Positions 43,610 through 52,522 of a DNA stretch of 64,000 bases are shown in pieces. Made by a program: the position numbers and the translations under genes. Below the pieces are notes generated by a model. That model searched no databases, was not told where the DNA came from, and worked only from the letters and a program-made list of their open reading frames with translations. Position 1 is the first letter of the stretch. Each line of letters opens with the position of its first letter. The stretch comes from Serpentinicella sp031432315 (GTDB lineage Bacteria; Bacillota; Clostridia; Peptostreptococcales; Natronincolaceae). The stretch covers positions 62,001 to 126,000 of the forward strand of contig NZ_JAVKGO010000001.1 in NCBI RefSeq assembly GCF_031432315.1, read 5' to 3'.

Positions 43610-44599
43610 ATGCCAGAATTAGTAGGATTAATTATTGTATTAGCTATTATTTTTATAATTGGCTCAATAATTTTAAGCCTAGTTCCAGTAGGTTTATGGT
43701 TTACAGCATATTTTTCAGGGGTAAGAATAGGAATATTTACTTTAATAGGAATGCGTTTTAGAAGAGTAAAACCAGCTAGAATAGTAAATCCCCTTATTAA
43801 AGCAACAAAAGCAGGTTTAGAATTTAATATTGACAAATTAGAAGCGCATTATTTAGCAGGTGGGGATGTCAACAGCGTAGTAGATGCATTAATTGCTGCA
43901 CAAAGAGCAGATATTAGTTTAGAATTCGAAAGAGCTGCTGCAATTGACTTAGCAGGACGACAAGTTTTAGAAGCAGTACAGGTTAGTGTAAATCCTAAAG
44001 TTATTGAAACACCTAAAATTGCAGCTGTAGCAAAAGATGGGATTGAGGTTATGGCTAGGGCACGTGTAACAGTAAGAGCCAATATAGAAAGGTTAGTTGG
44101 GGGTGCTGGAGAAGAAACTATTATTGCTAGAGTTGGTGAGGGTATAGTAACAACAGTAGGGTCCGCTTCTTCACACAAGGCAGTACTAGAAAATCCTGAC
44201 CTTATATCCAGAACAGTCTTAGGAAAAGGTCTTGATTCAGGTACTGCATATGAAATTTTATCTATAGACATTGCTGACATTGATATTGGAAGAAATATCG
44301 GTGCCCAGCTACAGACAGACCAAGCAGATGCAGACAAACGAATTGCTCAGGCAAAAGCTGAAGAAAGAAGGGCAATGGCTGTAGCAAAAGAACAAGAAAT
44401 GAAAGCATCTGTAGAGGAAATGAGAGCCAAAGTAGTTGGAGCAGAAGCAGAAGTACCTTTAGCTTTAGCTCAAGCATTAAAGGATGGAAAATTGGGAGTA
44501 ATGGATTATTACAATATGAAAAACATATTAGCGGATACCTCTATGAGAGAATCTATTTCTAACGTCTCACAAACTGATATGGAGAACGATCAAGAATAG
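43610..44599 (+). CDS. floA: Flotillin-like protein FloA
   Basis: Membrane-microdomain scaffold protein of 329 aa, UPF0365/YqfA family. An N-terminal hairpin-like membrane segment (LIIVLAIIFIIGSIILSLVP) is followed by a second hydrophobic stretch, a PHB-like domain (ALIAAQRADISLEFERAAAI), and an Ala/Glu-rich coiled coil (QAKAEERRAMAVAKEQEMKA). The match to FloA runs from end to end. ATG follows AAAGGAGGATG. It is translated with nfeD, as in Bacillus yqeZ-yqfA, with a third gene next. Confidence 0.95.
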   Translation: MPELVGLIIVLAIIFIIGSIILSLVPVGLWFTAYFSGVRIGIFTLIGMRFRRVKPARIVNPLIKATKAGLEFNIDKLEAHYLAGGDVNSVVDALIAAQRADISLEFERAAAIDLAGRQVLEAVQVSVNPKVIETPKIAAVAKDGIEVMARARVTVRANIERLVGGAGEETIIARVGEGIVTTVGSASSHKAVLENPDLISRTVLGKGLDSGTAYEILSIDIADIDIGRNIGAQLQTDQADADKRIAQAKAEERRAMAVAKEQEMKASVEEMRAKVVGAEAEVPLALAQALKDGKLGVMDYYNMKNILADTSMRESISNVSQTDMENDQE

Positions 44600-44629
44600 G
44601 ATTCAATAAAAAGGAAGTGAACAATAGAT

Positions 44630-45142
44630 ATGGAATCCATATTAATATTTATTGCCATAGCTGTAATTACATCTTTGTTTAATAAAGATAAAAAAGCACC
44701 TGAAAGAAAACCATTAGATAAACCGACATTAGATCGTGATCTAACAGATATAGAGCCTTTACAAAATGAGGATATACAATCAGAGTATGATATCCCAGAT
44801 AAGACAACCAGAGCAGATTACGACAAAGATATTTCCGATGATTATAATTATGTTGATTACGAAGTAGAGTTAAACCAAGAGGTTATTCAACGCTACGAAC
44901 CAAATAACACAGATATTCATCAAGAGTATAATCAAACAACAACCATAGATACTGATTTAAAGGATGTTATAAAAGAAGAAGTCGTTAAGAAACAATCGAA
45001 CAAGAAACCATCAAAAGTTGTTGATAAAAACTATGTAACAAAACAAAGAGTGAAGACTTTTAATGTTAGTAGAAATGCGTTAATTCAAGGGATAATAATG
45101 TCAGAAATTCTTGACAAACCAAAAAGTCTCAAAAATAAATAG
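44630..45142 (+). CDS. Uncharacterised anchored protein downstream of floA (170 aa)
   Basis: Not recognised. A short N-terminal hydrophobic segment (ILIFIAIAVITSLF) is followed by a highly charged tail, rich in Asp, Glu, Tyr, Lys and Thr, that looks disordered until a basic patch near the end (KKQSNKKPSKVVDKNYVTKQ) and a short final helix (NALIQGIIMSEILDKPKSL). ATG at 44630 follows AAGGAAGTGA by nine bases. It is 30 bases from floA and ends at a terminator, so it is the third gene of the nfeD-floA operon. It occupies the site of yqfB in Bacillus, but I see no clear resemblance. Confidence 0.75.
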   Translation: MESILIFIAIAVITSLFNKDKKAPERKPLDKPTLDRDLTDIEPLQNEDIQSEYDIPDKTTRADYDKDISDDYNYVDYEVELNQEVIQRYEPNNTDIHQEYNQTTTIDTDLKDVIKEEVVKKQSNKKPSKVVDKNYVTKQRVKTFNVSRNALIQGIIMSEILDKPKSLKNK

Positions 45143-45162
45143 TCAAATGTGCAATTAACAGA

Positions 45163-45195
45163 AATGAGTCTGAAAATACTTTCAGACTCATTTTT
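45163..45195. terminator. Terminator after the nfeD-floA operon
   Basis: A 13-bp stem AATGAGTCTGAAA / TTTCAGACTCATT with a 4-base loop and T run. Confidence 0.92.
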
Positions 45196-45262
45196 CATTT
45201 CCCAAATAGGTCTATATACATATAAAAATGCATAGAAATTGAATATATAGGAGGTGAGCCAT

Positions 45263-45535
45263 GTGAATAAATCTGAAGAAATTAAAAAAAGTTTAGCAGA
45301 ATTACTAGAACTACCAAAAGATGTAATGTTAGATCTCCCAAAAATAACCTTAATTGGCCAACTCCAGGTTTACATAGAAAATCATAAAGGAATTTTAGAG
45401 TATAGTACTACTAGAATAAGAATTAACACAAAAAATGGAATCTTAAGAGTATCCGGTAAAAATTTAACAATAAAAAATATAATTGTTGAGGAAATTGTAA
45501 TAGTTGGAGAAATTTCACAGGTTGAATTTGACTAG
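45263..45535 (+). CDS. yqfC: Sporulation protein YqfC
   Basis: Small YabP/YqfC-family protein (90 aa) tied to mother-cell sporulation in Firmicutes. LELPKDVMLDLPKITLIG and the following QVYIENHKGILEY are diagnostic, ending in a YabP-like beta fold. The start is GTG at 45263, six bases after GGAGGTG; a GTG three codons earlier lies inside that site. It is 15 bases before yqfD, the standard partner. Confidence 0.9.
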   Translation: MNKSEEIKKSLAELLELPKDVMLDLPKITLIGQLQVYIENHKGILEYSTTRIRINTKNGILRVSGKNLTIKNIIVEEIVIVGEISQVEFD

Positions 45536-45550
45536 CTAAGGAGTGGAATA

Positions 45551-46762
45551 ATGATAATTGTTTCTTTATGGAATTATTTAAGAGGCTATGTTATTATAAA
45601 AATAGAAGGACTGGCATTAGAACGTTTTATTAATACTTGTATAGGTGAACAAATCTACCTATGGGATATTAAAAGAATTAACTATACAACTTTAGAAGCA
45701 AAAGTTGGTCTGCGTGGCTTTAGGCAGATGAGAAAGATAGTAAAAAAAACAGGGTGTAAAGTTTATATATCCAATAAAAGTGGGTATCCTTTTTGGTATA
45801 GTAAAGTAAAAAAGAGGAAAATGCTTTTCTTTGGGGCATTTTTTTCTTTAATTTTTATAACGATTATATCGAGTTTTATATTTAAGATAGAAGTGATTGG
45901 TAACGAAAAAATAAGTGATGAAGAGATTTATGCTGTATTAAAAGAATCAGGACTTAAAATTGGAAAGAATAAATACCAGATGGATATACGAAGTATAGAG
46001 AACGATCTATTATTAAATATAGAAAATTTAGCTTGGGCCGGTGTTGATATTAAGGGAACCACGGCTAGAGTAGAAATTGTAGAAAGAACTGAAACACCAA
46101 TACAAATAGATAAAGAAACTCCCTGTAATGTTGTTGCATCGAAAAATGGTGTAATTAAAAGTGTCATAGCACGTAATGGTGAATCTATAGTATCCGAGGG
46201 TGATATTGTTCGGCCCGGAGACATAATAATATCAGGAATTATAGAAAGAGAAACTCTAGAAGAACCTGTACTAGTTCATGCTTATGGAGAAGTTTATGCA
46301 AAAACATATTATGAAACAACAAAGTTTATGAAATTAATAGAAACAAAAAAGCAAAAAACAGGAGAGAAGATATCGAGAAGAACAATTAAATTAGGTGATA
46401 TGAGTTTAGCGATAAGTAGAGGCAACATTCCCTATGATACATTTATAGTAGAAAAAAATGCCAAAAGACCATTGAGTTGGAGGAATTTAAGTATTCCTGT
46501 AGAAATTATAACAGAAGAATACTATGAAGCAACAGAGACTAAAGAAGAGCTAGATATTAATGTAGCAAAAGCAGACTTACATGAAAAAGCAGTCAGAGAG
46601 TTAGTAAAAGAAATACCAGAAGATGCTGAACTACTTGACTCAATTATTTCTTTTGAACAAAAAAACAACGTGCTATATATAGATTTAATTATTGAAACAT
46701 TAGAAGAAATCGGTAAAAAAAGTGCACTAGTAGAAAAGGATTATGAGGAGGATAATACTTGA
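45551..46762 (+). CDS. yqfD: Sporulation protein YqfD
   Basis: Mother-cell sporulation membrane protein of 403 aa. A single membrane segment follows a basic N-terminal region (KKRKMLFFGAFFSLIFITII, about residues 91-115), with most of the protein outside. VIGNEKISDEEIYAVLKESG and WAGVDIKGTTARVEIVERT are family signatures. ATG follows AAGGAGTGG. The stop TGA overlaps the TTG start of the phoH-like gene (TTGA), implying translational coupling. Confidence 0.92.
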   Translation: MIIVSLWNYLRGYVIIKIEGLALERFINTCIGEQIYLWDIKRINYTTLEAKVGLRGFRQMRKIVKKTGCKVYISNKSGYPFWYSKVKKRKMLFFGAFFSLIFITIISSFIFKIEVIGNEKISDEEIYAVLKESGLKIGKNKYQMDIRSIENDLLLNIENLAWAGVDIKGTTARVEIVERTETPIQIDKETPCNVVASKNGVIKSVIARNGESIVSEGDIVRPGDIIISGIIERETLEEPVLVHAYGEVYAKTYYETTKFMKLIETKKQKTGEKISRRTIKLGDMSLAISRGNIPYDTFIVEKNAKRPLSWRNLSIPVEIITEEYYEATETKEELDINVAKADLHEKAVRELVKEIPEDAELLDSIISFEQKNNVLYIDLIIETLEEIGKKSALVEKDYEEDNT

Positions 46763-47721
46763 AAGAAGAGCAAAAAAAATTAACCATTGATAATGAAGCG
46801 TTTTTAAGGGAACTTTTTGGTGATTTTGACGAAAATAAAAAACACATTAAAAATATACTTGGTGTAGATTTTGTATTAAGAGAAAATGAATTAGTTTTAA
46901 TTGGGGATAAAAAAAATCTAGTTTTAGGAGAGCAACTAGTTAACACCTTATTAAAAGTAAAAGAACAAGGAGAAAGCTTAACTAGGCAAAAAATAGATTA
47001 TATAATGAACTTATTACTAGAAGGAAGTCCAAATACATCTGATATTTTAAATGTGGATACAATCCTAGTAACCCACAAAGGGAAGCCTTTAAAGGCCAAA
47101 ACCTTGGGACAAAAAAATTATCTTAATGTTATTAAAGATAAAGATTTAACCTTTGGAATAGGGCCTGCAGGAACCGGAAAAACATACTTAGCCGTAGCTA
47201 TGGCTTATAAAGCTTTTAAAGAACAGTTAGTTAATCGCATTATATTAACACGCCCAGCCGTAGAGGCTGGTGAAAGTTTAGGTTTTTTGCCCGGTGACCT
47301 AAAAGATAAAGTAGATCCTTACTTAAGGCCATTGTATGACTCCTTATATGATATGATGGGACAAGAAAAATTTATGAAGTACATGGAACGGGGTGTAATA
47401 GAAGTTGCCCCATTAGCGTATATGAGGGGACGAACCTTAAATAATGCTTTTATAATTTTAGATGAAGCGCAAAATACAACACAAGAACAAATGAAAATGT
47501 TTATGACCCGACTAGGTATCGGTTCAAAAGCTGTAGTAACAGGAGATATTACTCAGGTAGATCTTCCAAGAGGAAAATTTTCAGGTTTAAAAAATGCTAT
47601 AGATGTATTAAAGGGGATCGATGATATAGGATTTTGTTATCTAACGGATAAAGATGTGGTACGTCATCAATTAGTTCAGAAGATTATTAAAGCATATGAA
47701 CAGCATGATATGCATAATTAA
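46759..47721 (+). CDS. PhoH-like ATPase/RNA-associated protein
   Basis: P-loop NTPase of the PhoH family, 320 aa, often linked to RNA metabolism and ribosome maturation. The Walker A is GPAGTGKTYLAVA near residue 135, followed by TRPAVEAGESLGFLPGDLK, ALAYMRGRTL-like APLAYMRGRTLNNAF, and Walker B IILDEAQN, then TGDITQVDLPRG. The start is TTG overlapping the yqfD stop. The location next to pgpH and ybeY is typical and agrees with a role in RNA handling. Confidence 0.94.
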   Translation: MKEEQKKLTIDNEAFLRELFGDFDENKKHIKNILGVDFVLRENELVLIGDKKNLVLGEQLVNTLLKVKEQGESLTRQKIDYIMNLLLEGSPNTSDILNVDTILVTHKGKPLKAKTLGQKNYLNVIKDKDLTFGIGPAGTGKTYLAVAMAYKAFKEQLVNRIILTRPAVEAGESLGFLPGDLKDKVDPYLRPLYDSLYDMMGQEKFMKYMERGVIEVAPLAYMRGRTLNNAFIILDEAQNTTQEQMKMFMTRLGIGSKAVVTGDITQVDLPRGKFSGLKNAIDVLKGIDDIGFCYLTDKDVVRHQLVQKIIKAYEQHDMHN

Positions 47722-47755
47722 AATAGCTAATGAATAACTCTCTGGGGGTTAAATT

Positions 47756-49870
47756 ATGAACATTCGAGCTGTATTTAAGGACAAGTTGAGCAATAACTAT
47801 ATTACTAAATGGTTAAGTAAAGCTTATGTAAAACAATTACTTGTCGCTATGTTCTTTTTCGTATCTGTTGTAGGTATATTATTATATAATCTTATGCCTG
47901 ATAAATATGATTTAGATATTGGACAAAATTCACCAGTGGATATATATGCGCCAAAGGATATCGAAAATAGGTGGGAGACGGAGAGACTAAAGGCAGAGGC
48001 AGCAGAATCCGTTGATCTAATTTATACAGTTAACTTAGGGATTCATGGAGAAGTTAAAAGTGACATTGAGGAATTTTTTAACTTCTTTATTAAAGTACAA
48101 GAGGATGAAGATTTAGAGTATGAAGAAAAAGTAGAACTTTTAATCAATGAAAATCCCTTAGGATTACAAGGGGAATACTTCCAGGATATTGTTAATGTTG
48201 AAAAGGAAAGATTAAGTTATCTCCAGGATTATATAACCGAAATTACAGCTCAAAGAATGAATGATGGTATAAAAGTAGAAGATATAGATTATCAAAAATC
48301 AGTTATAAATGAATATATTTCCACGTTCGATGACTTTGATCAGGAATTAAAATATTTAGCCTATGACATAGTTAATACGACTATTCGCCCTAATCAATTT
48401 CTTGATTTAGAGATAACACAACAGTATAAAGAAGAGGCTATTCAAAATATTGATAGAGTGATGATTAGAAAAGATGAATTAGTAATAAGAGAAGGCGAAG
48501 TAATAACCTTTGAAAAATATAGACTACTAGGTGAATTGGGAGTATTAGAAGAAGATGGAAAAATTGACCTTATGCTGTATTTAGGGGTTATGGCAATTAG
48601 TATTATTTTATTATTATTAATAATAGCTTACATCTATGTATTTAATAAAAGCCTACTAGAGCGAGTAGATTTGCTAATAATGATTACGATCATTTTTATA
48701 AGCACATTACTTATAGCAGAAGCAATTTCTACTATATCTATTTATTTGATCCCTTTAGGTGCATCTGCTATGTTATTATCTATTTTGATTGAACCAAGAC
48801 TTGCTTTATTAATAAATATATGCTTGACAATATTAATTGGCATATTAATTGGCAATGATATTATATTTATTTCTATGGCAATAGTAGGAGGTACAGCTGG
48901 TGTTTTTAGCGTATTAAATACACAACAAAGATCTTATATAATAATTTCAGGATTAGCTATAAGCATAGTTAATATTATTACAATAATAGGTATAGGATTT
49001 ATATACAGTCATGAAGTTTCAAAAGTTTTAACTTTTGGTATGTATAGTTTTATAAATGGTATTTTATGTGCCATCTTAACAATCGGCACATTACCGCTTT
49101 GGGAAAACCTATTTAATATTGTAACACCATTGAAGTTATTGGAATTATCAAACCCAAATCATCCGCTGTTGAAAAAGCTACTTATAGAAGCTCCTGGGAC
49201 CTATCATCACAGCATAATTGTTGGGAACTTGAGTGAATCTGCAACAAATGCCCTTGGCGGAAATGCACTTTTAGCAAGAGTTGGTTCATTTTATCATGAC
49301 ATAGGAAAAACAAAACGCCCTTACTTTTTTAAAGAAAATCAACTTACTTCTGAAAATCCACATGATAAAATTAATCCAGCTTTAAGTAGCTTAATCATAA
49401 CTAGTCATGTAAAGGATGGAGTAGAATTAGCTAAGAAATATAAATTACCAAAGGAAATAATCGATTTTATAGCACAACATCATGGTGATACCCTTGTCGC
49501 ATATTTTTATCATAAGGCTAAAACAAGTGAAGAAGACATCAGAATAGAAGAACATCGATTTAGATATAATGGTCCTAGACCTAATAAAAAAGAGACTGCA
49601 ATAGTAATGTTAGCTGATTCTGTAGAAGCGGCAGTAAGAAGCCTATCTAGTCACTCTAAAGAAAAAATTGAGACTTTAATAACCAAAATTATTAATGAAA
49701 AGCAAGAAGCTGGTCAATTAGATGAAAGTGATCTAACACTAAAAGAAATATCAATAATTAAAGAAACATTTATTAAAGTTATATTAGGTATTTTTCATGA
49801 GAGAATTGAATATCCGGAGTTAGATATAAAAGAACTGAAAGGAAAAAAAGCATATGAATCTAGAAATTAG
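47756..49870 (+). CDS. pgpH: 7TM-HD cyclic-di-AMP phosphodiesterase (PgpH-like)
   Basis: Membrane HD-domain phosphodiesterase of the 7TMR-HDED family, 704 aa. An N-terminal membrane segment is followed by an extracellular domain (about 50-250), a 7-helix membrane bundle (about 265-450), and a cytoplasmic HD domain. The metal site is APGTYHHSIIVGNLSE and SFYHDIGKTKRPYF, with later IAQHHGDT. Listeria PgpH and related proteins degrade c-di-AMP. ATG follows CTGGGGG with eight bases between. It overlaps ybeY by 17 bases. No c-di-AMP synthase is in the window. Confidence 0.93.
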   Translation: MNIRAVFKDKLSNNYITKWLSKAYVKQLLVAMFFFVSVVGILLYNLMPDKYDLDIGQNSPVDIYAPKDIENRWETERLKAEAAESVDLIYTVNLGIHGEVKSDIEEFFNFFIKVQEDEDLEYEEKVELLINENPLGLQGEYFQDIVNVEKERLSYLQDYITEITAQRMNDGIKVEDIDYQKSVINEYISTFDDFDQELKYLAYDIVNTTIRPNQFLDLEITQQYKEEAIQNIDRVMIRKDELVIREGEVITFEKYRLLGELGVLEEDGKIDLMLYLGVMAISIILLLLIIAYIYVFNKSLLERVDLLIMITIIFISTLLIAEAISTISIYLIPLGASAMLLSILIEPRLALLINICLTILIGILIGNDIIFISMAIVGGTAGVFSVLNTQQRSYIIISGLAISIVNIITIIGIGFIYSHEVSKVLTFGMYSFINGILCAILTIGTLPLWENLFNIVTPLKLLELSNPNHPLLKKLLIEAPGTYHHSIIVGNLSESATNALGGNALLARVGSFYHDIGKTKRPYFFKENQLTSENPHDKINPALSSLIITSHVKDGVELAKKYKLPKEIIDFIAQHHGDTLVAYFYHKAKTSEEDIRIEEHRFRYNGPRPNKKETAIVMLADSVEAAVRSLSSHSKEKIETLITKIINEKQEAGQLDESDLTLKEISIIKETFIKVILGIFHERIEYPELDIKELKGKKAYESRN

Positions 49871-50300
49871 CAATAGACAAAACATCGTAGAGTTAGAGGA
49901 TAACATGATAGCTATGTTTAATGAGTTAGCTATAGAGAGTCTTAAATATGAAGGCTGGGATGAAGATTTCGAAATAAGTTTGTCATTAGTAGATAATGAT
50001 GAAATAAAAGAATTAAATAAAACATTCCGTGGAAAAGATTCATCTACGGATGTTTTATCTTTTCCGTTATACGAAGCGTCAATGGAAGAAAAGCTACTTG
50101 GAGACATTGTAATTTCAATTGAAAAGGCAATAGAACAAGCAAAAGAATATAATCATACAATTACAAGGGAGTTAGGATTTCTTTTTGTGCACAGCATGCT
50201 ACATCTTATGGGATATGACCATAATGATGAAGAAAATACTAAAAATATGCGAAAAAAAGAAGAAGCAATATTACAAAATCTAGGGCTAATAAGAAAGTAA
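49854..50300 (+). CDS. ybeY: Endoribonuclease YbeY
   Basis: Zn-dependent endoribonuclease acting in 16S rRNA 3'-end maturation and ribosome quality control. It is 148 aa, normal. The metal motif H-x3-H-x5-H is seen as HSMLHLMGYDH, and SFRGKD-like TFRGKDSSTDVLSFP is present upstream. ATG at 49854 lies in the last codons of pgpH after AAAGGA. It is followed 15 bases later by the kinase-phosphatase fusion. Confidence 0.95.
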   Translation: MNLEISNRQNIVELEDNMIAMFNELAIESLKYEGWDEDFEISLSLVDNDEIKELNKTFRGKDSSTDVLSFPLYEASMEEKLLGDIVISIEKAIEQAKEYNHTITRELGFLFVHSMLHLMGYDHNDEENTKNMRKKEEAILQNLGLIRK

Positions 50301-50315
50301 AAGAGGTAACTAGCT

Positions 50316-51014
50316 ATGAAAATGCGAAAGCTAATTGACAGTTTTAACTATGCCTTTGAAGGCATAATATATGCGTTGAAAACCCAAAGAAATATGAAGA
50401 TTCATTTCCTTGCAGCTACTGCTATTTTAGTATTGAGTTTATTTTACAACTTGACTAGGGTAGAAATGATACTACTAGTGTTTACTATATCATTGGTTAT
50501 TATAACTGAGATGATTAATACATCTATAGAATCGACAATTGATTTAATAACGGATCGATACCATATATTTGCAAAAATTGCCAAAAACGTAGCAGCTGGT
50601 GCGGTTTTAATTGCTTCAATTAATGCGCTCATAGTAGCTTATTTAATTTTTTTTCATAGGATAAATCCCTATACACACATTGTTTTGAACAGAGTAAGAC
50701 AGTCACCAATACATATAACTTTTATTACATTTATAATTGTTGTTTTCCTGACAATTGCACTAAAAGCACACTTTGCAAGAGGTACAGCATTGCAGGGGGG
50801 CATGCCTAGCGGACACGCAGGAGTTGCGTTTACCTTAGCTATATCTATTACATTCATATCAGAGAATATGTTTATAGCTACTTTGGCAATACTAATGGCA
50901 CTACTAGTATGCCAGAGCAGAATTGAATCAAAAATACATACTGTATATGAAGTAATTGCAGGAGCAATACTAGGAACACTAATAACCATTATATTTTTTC
51001 AAATATTTAATTAA
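50316..51014 (+). CDS. dgkA: Fused undecaprenol kinase (DgkA) and PAP2 phosphatase
   Basis: Membrane protein of 232 aa joining two lipid enzymes. Residues about 1-115 are a DgkA-type kinase (AFEGIIYALKTQRNMKIHFL, TEMINTSIESTIDL), which in Gram-positives phosphorylates undecaprenol. Residues about 130-232 are a PAP2 domain (KAHFARGTALQGGMPSGHAG; SRIESKIH), which usually dephosphorylates undecaprenyl pyrophosphate. The last PAP2 motif has Glu where Asp is usual. Both reactions would yield undecaprenyl phosphate. ATG follows AAAGAGGTAA. It lies between ybeY and a DUF3048 lipoprotein. Such fusions occur in other Clostridia. Confidence 0.9.
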   Translation: MKMRKLIDSFNYAFEGIIYALKTQRNMKIHFLAATAILVLSLFYNLTRVEMILLVFTISLVIITEMINTSIESTIDLITDRYHIFAKIAKNVAAGAVLIASINALIVAYLIFFHRINPYTHIVLNRVRQSPIHITFITFIIVVFLTIALKAHFARGTALQGGMPSGHAGVAFTLAISITFISENMFIATLAILMALLVCQSRIESKIHTVYEVIAGAILGTLITIIFFQIFN

Positions 51015-51032
51015 TATAAATGAGGTGATAGC

Positions 51033-52091
51033 TTGAAAAAACTTAATTTAAAGATAGGGATTATAATAGTGATTTTATTAACTACAATAATGTTTGGTTG
51101 TTCGGATAAAGAGATTGTTCAATATGATGGTCAGAAGGATCATGCGTCAACGGAGATAGAGAGTACAAAAGAAGGTAAAGCTCCGAGCCCGCTAACCGGC
51201 GAATGGATTGATGAAAAAATAGCCAATAGAAGACCCGTAAGTATTATGATTAACAACCATCGTGTTGCATTACCCCAAAGTGGAATTTCACAAGCAGATA
51301 TACTCTATGAAGCAATAACTGAAGGTGGTATTACAAGATTAGTAGCTGTATTCCAAGATTTTGATGCTGAAAAGATTGGACCTATTAGAAGTGCTAGACA
51401 CTATTTTTTAAATATTCCTTTAGATCATGATGCAATGTATGTACATCATGGAGGTAGTAGAGAAGCAATGGATGCAATTCAAAAGCTTAAACCAGCCAGT
51501 TTGAATACACTTTCTAGTCTCGAAAGCATAATGACATGGCGTGATCCTAAGCGAGCAAGTCAGAGTGGAATGTTAGAACATAGTCTTTATACAAGTGCAG
51601 AAAGAATACACAATGGTTGGGAAAATATCGGATTTAGAAAAGAATTATCAGAAGACACTCCAAGGGTTTTTTCATTTACAGATGAGTTAAATGTGATTGG
51701 AGAAGAAGCAACAAGTGTGACTATACCATTTTCTCAAAGCTATACTTCGGTATTCGAGTATAATATTGAAAAAGGAATTTATGTAAAAAGTCATCATAAT
51801 CAACCTCATATTGATGATAACAATAACGAACAATTAACTTTTAAAAATATAATTATACAATACACAGATACTAACTTAATTAATAATGGACCAAGACTAG
51901 ATATGAAATTAGTTGGACAAGGTGAAGGCATATATATAACTGATGGAAAGGCAACATCAATTTCATGGAAAAAAGCAGATACACATACGCCAACACAGTT
52001 CTTTGATTGTGATGGAAATAGATTGAAGTTAAATAGAGGAAAAACTTATGTTGCTTTATTTCCTAGCAATAGATCAGTTAGTTATAAATAG
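51033..52091 (+). CDS. DUF3048-family lipoprotein (YerB-like)
   Basis: Surface lipoprotein of unknown function, 352 aa. The signal peptide ends with a lipobox, MFGC (Cys near residue 23). The DUF3048 core is clear: RRPVSIMINNHRVALPQSGI, EGGITRLVAVFQDFDAEKIG, SARHYFLNIPLDHDAMYVHH and a separate C-terminal domain from about 230. The start is TTG after GAGGTGATAGC. It precedes cdd by 23 bases. Bacillus YerB is a similar lipoprotein; its role is not defined. Confidence 0.88.
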   Translation: MKKLNLKIGIIIVILLTTIMFGCSDKEIVQYDGQKDHASTEIESTKEGKAPSPLTGEWIDEKIANRRPVSIMINNHRVALPQSGISQADILYEAITEGGITRLVAVFQDFDAEKIGPIRSARHYFLNIPLDHDAMYVHHGGSREAMDAIQKLKPASLNTLSSLESIMTWRDPKRASQSGMLEHSLYTSAERIHNGWENIGFRKELSEDTPRVFSFTDELNVIGEEATSVTIPFSQSYTSVFEYNIEKGIYVKSHHNQPHIDDNNNEQLTFKNIIIQYTDTNLINNGPRLDMKLVGQGEGIYITDGKATSISWKKADTHTPTQFFDCDGNRLKLNRGKTYVALFPSNRSVSYK

Positions 52092-52114
52092 ACAATCAGG
52101 AGGATTAAGACAAT

Positions 52115-52522
52115 ATGGAATATAAGTTACTTGTAAAAAAAGCAATAGAATCAAGAGAAAAAGCATACACACCTTATTCAAATTTTAAAGTTGGTGCAGC
52201 GCTTCAAACAAAAAGTGGGAAAATCTATACCGGTTGTAATATTGAGTGTGCTTCTTATGGGGCAACAAATTGCGCGGAAAGAACAGCTATTTATAAAGCA
52301 GTTTCAGAAGGTGATAAAGAAATACTTGCAATTGCAGTTGTTGGTGCACCAGAAGAATACACATATCCATGTGGAATATGTCGTCAGGTAATTGTTGAGT
52401 TTGGTAAAGAAATAAAAATTATTATTGCACAGACGGAAGAAGATTATAAAGTTTATAATATAAAGGAATTACTACCTAATTCCTTTTCACCAGAAGACTT
52501 GACAGAAAGGGAGTGTACCTAG
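52115..52522 (+). CDS. cdd: Cytidine deaminase
   Basis: Converts cytidine and deoxycytidine to uridine and deoxyuridine in pyrimidine salvage. It is 135 aa, the short tetrameric zinc form. Zinc and catalytic residues appear in NCAERTAIYKA (Cys, Glu) and PCGICRQV (two Cys). NFKVGAALQTKSG is the substrate region. ATG follows CAGGAGGA. Its TAG stop shares its final G with the GTG start of era. Confidence 0.96.
   Translation: MEYKLLVKKAIESREKAYTPYSNFKVGAALQTKSGKIYTGCNIECASYGATNCAERTAIYKAVSEGDKEILAIAVVGAPEEYTYPCGICRQVIVEFGKEIKIIIAQTEEDYKVYNIKELLPNSFSPEDLTERECT

Noticed and set aside
43849..44337. 162-codon open frame on the minus strand
   Set aside because: It is antisense to the Ala/Glu-rich part of floA, a common source of long antisense frames.
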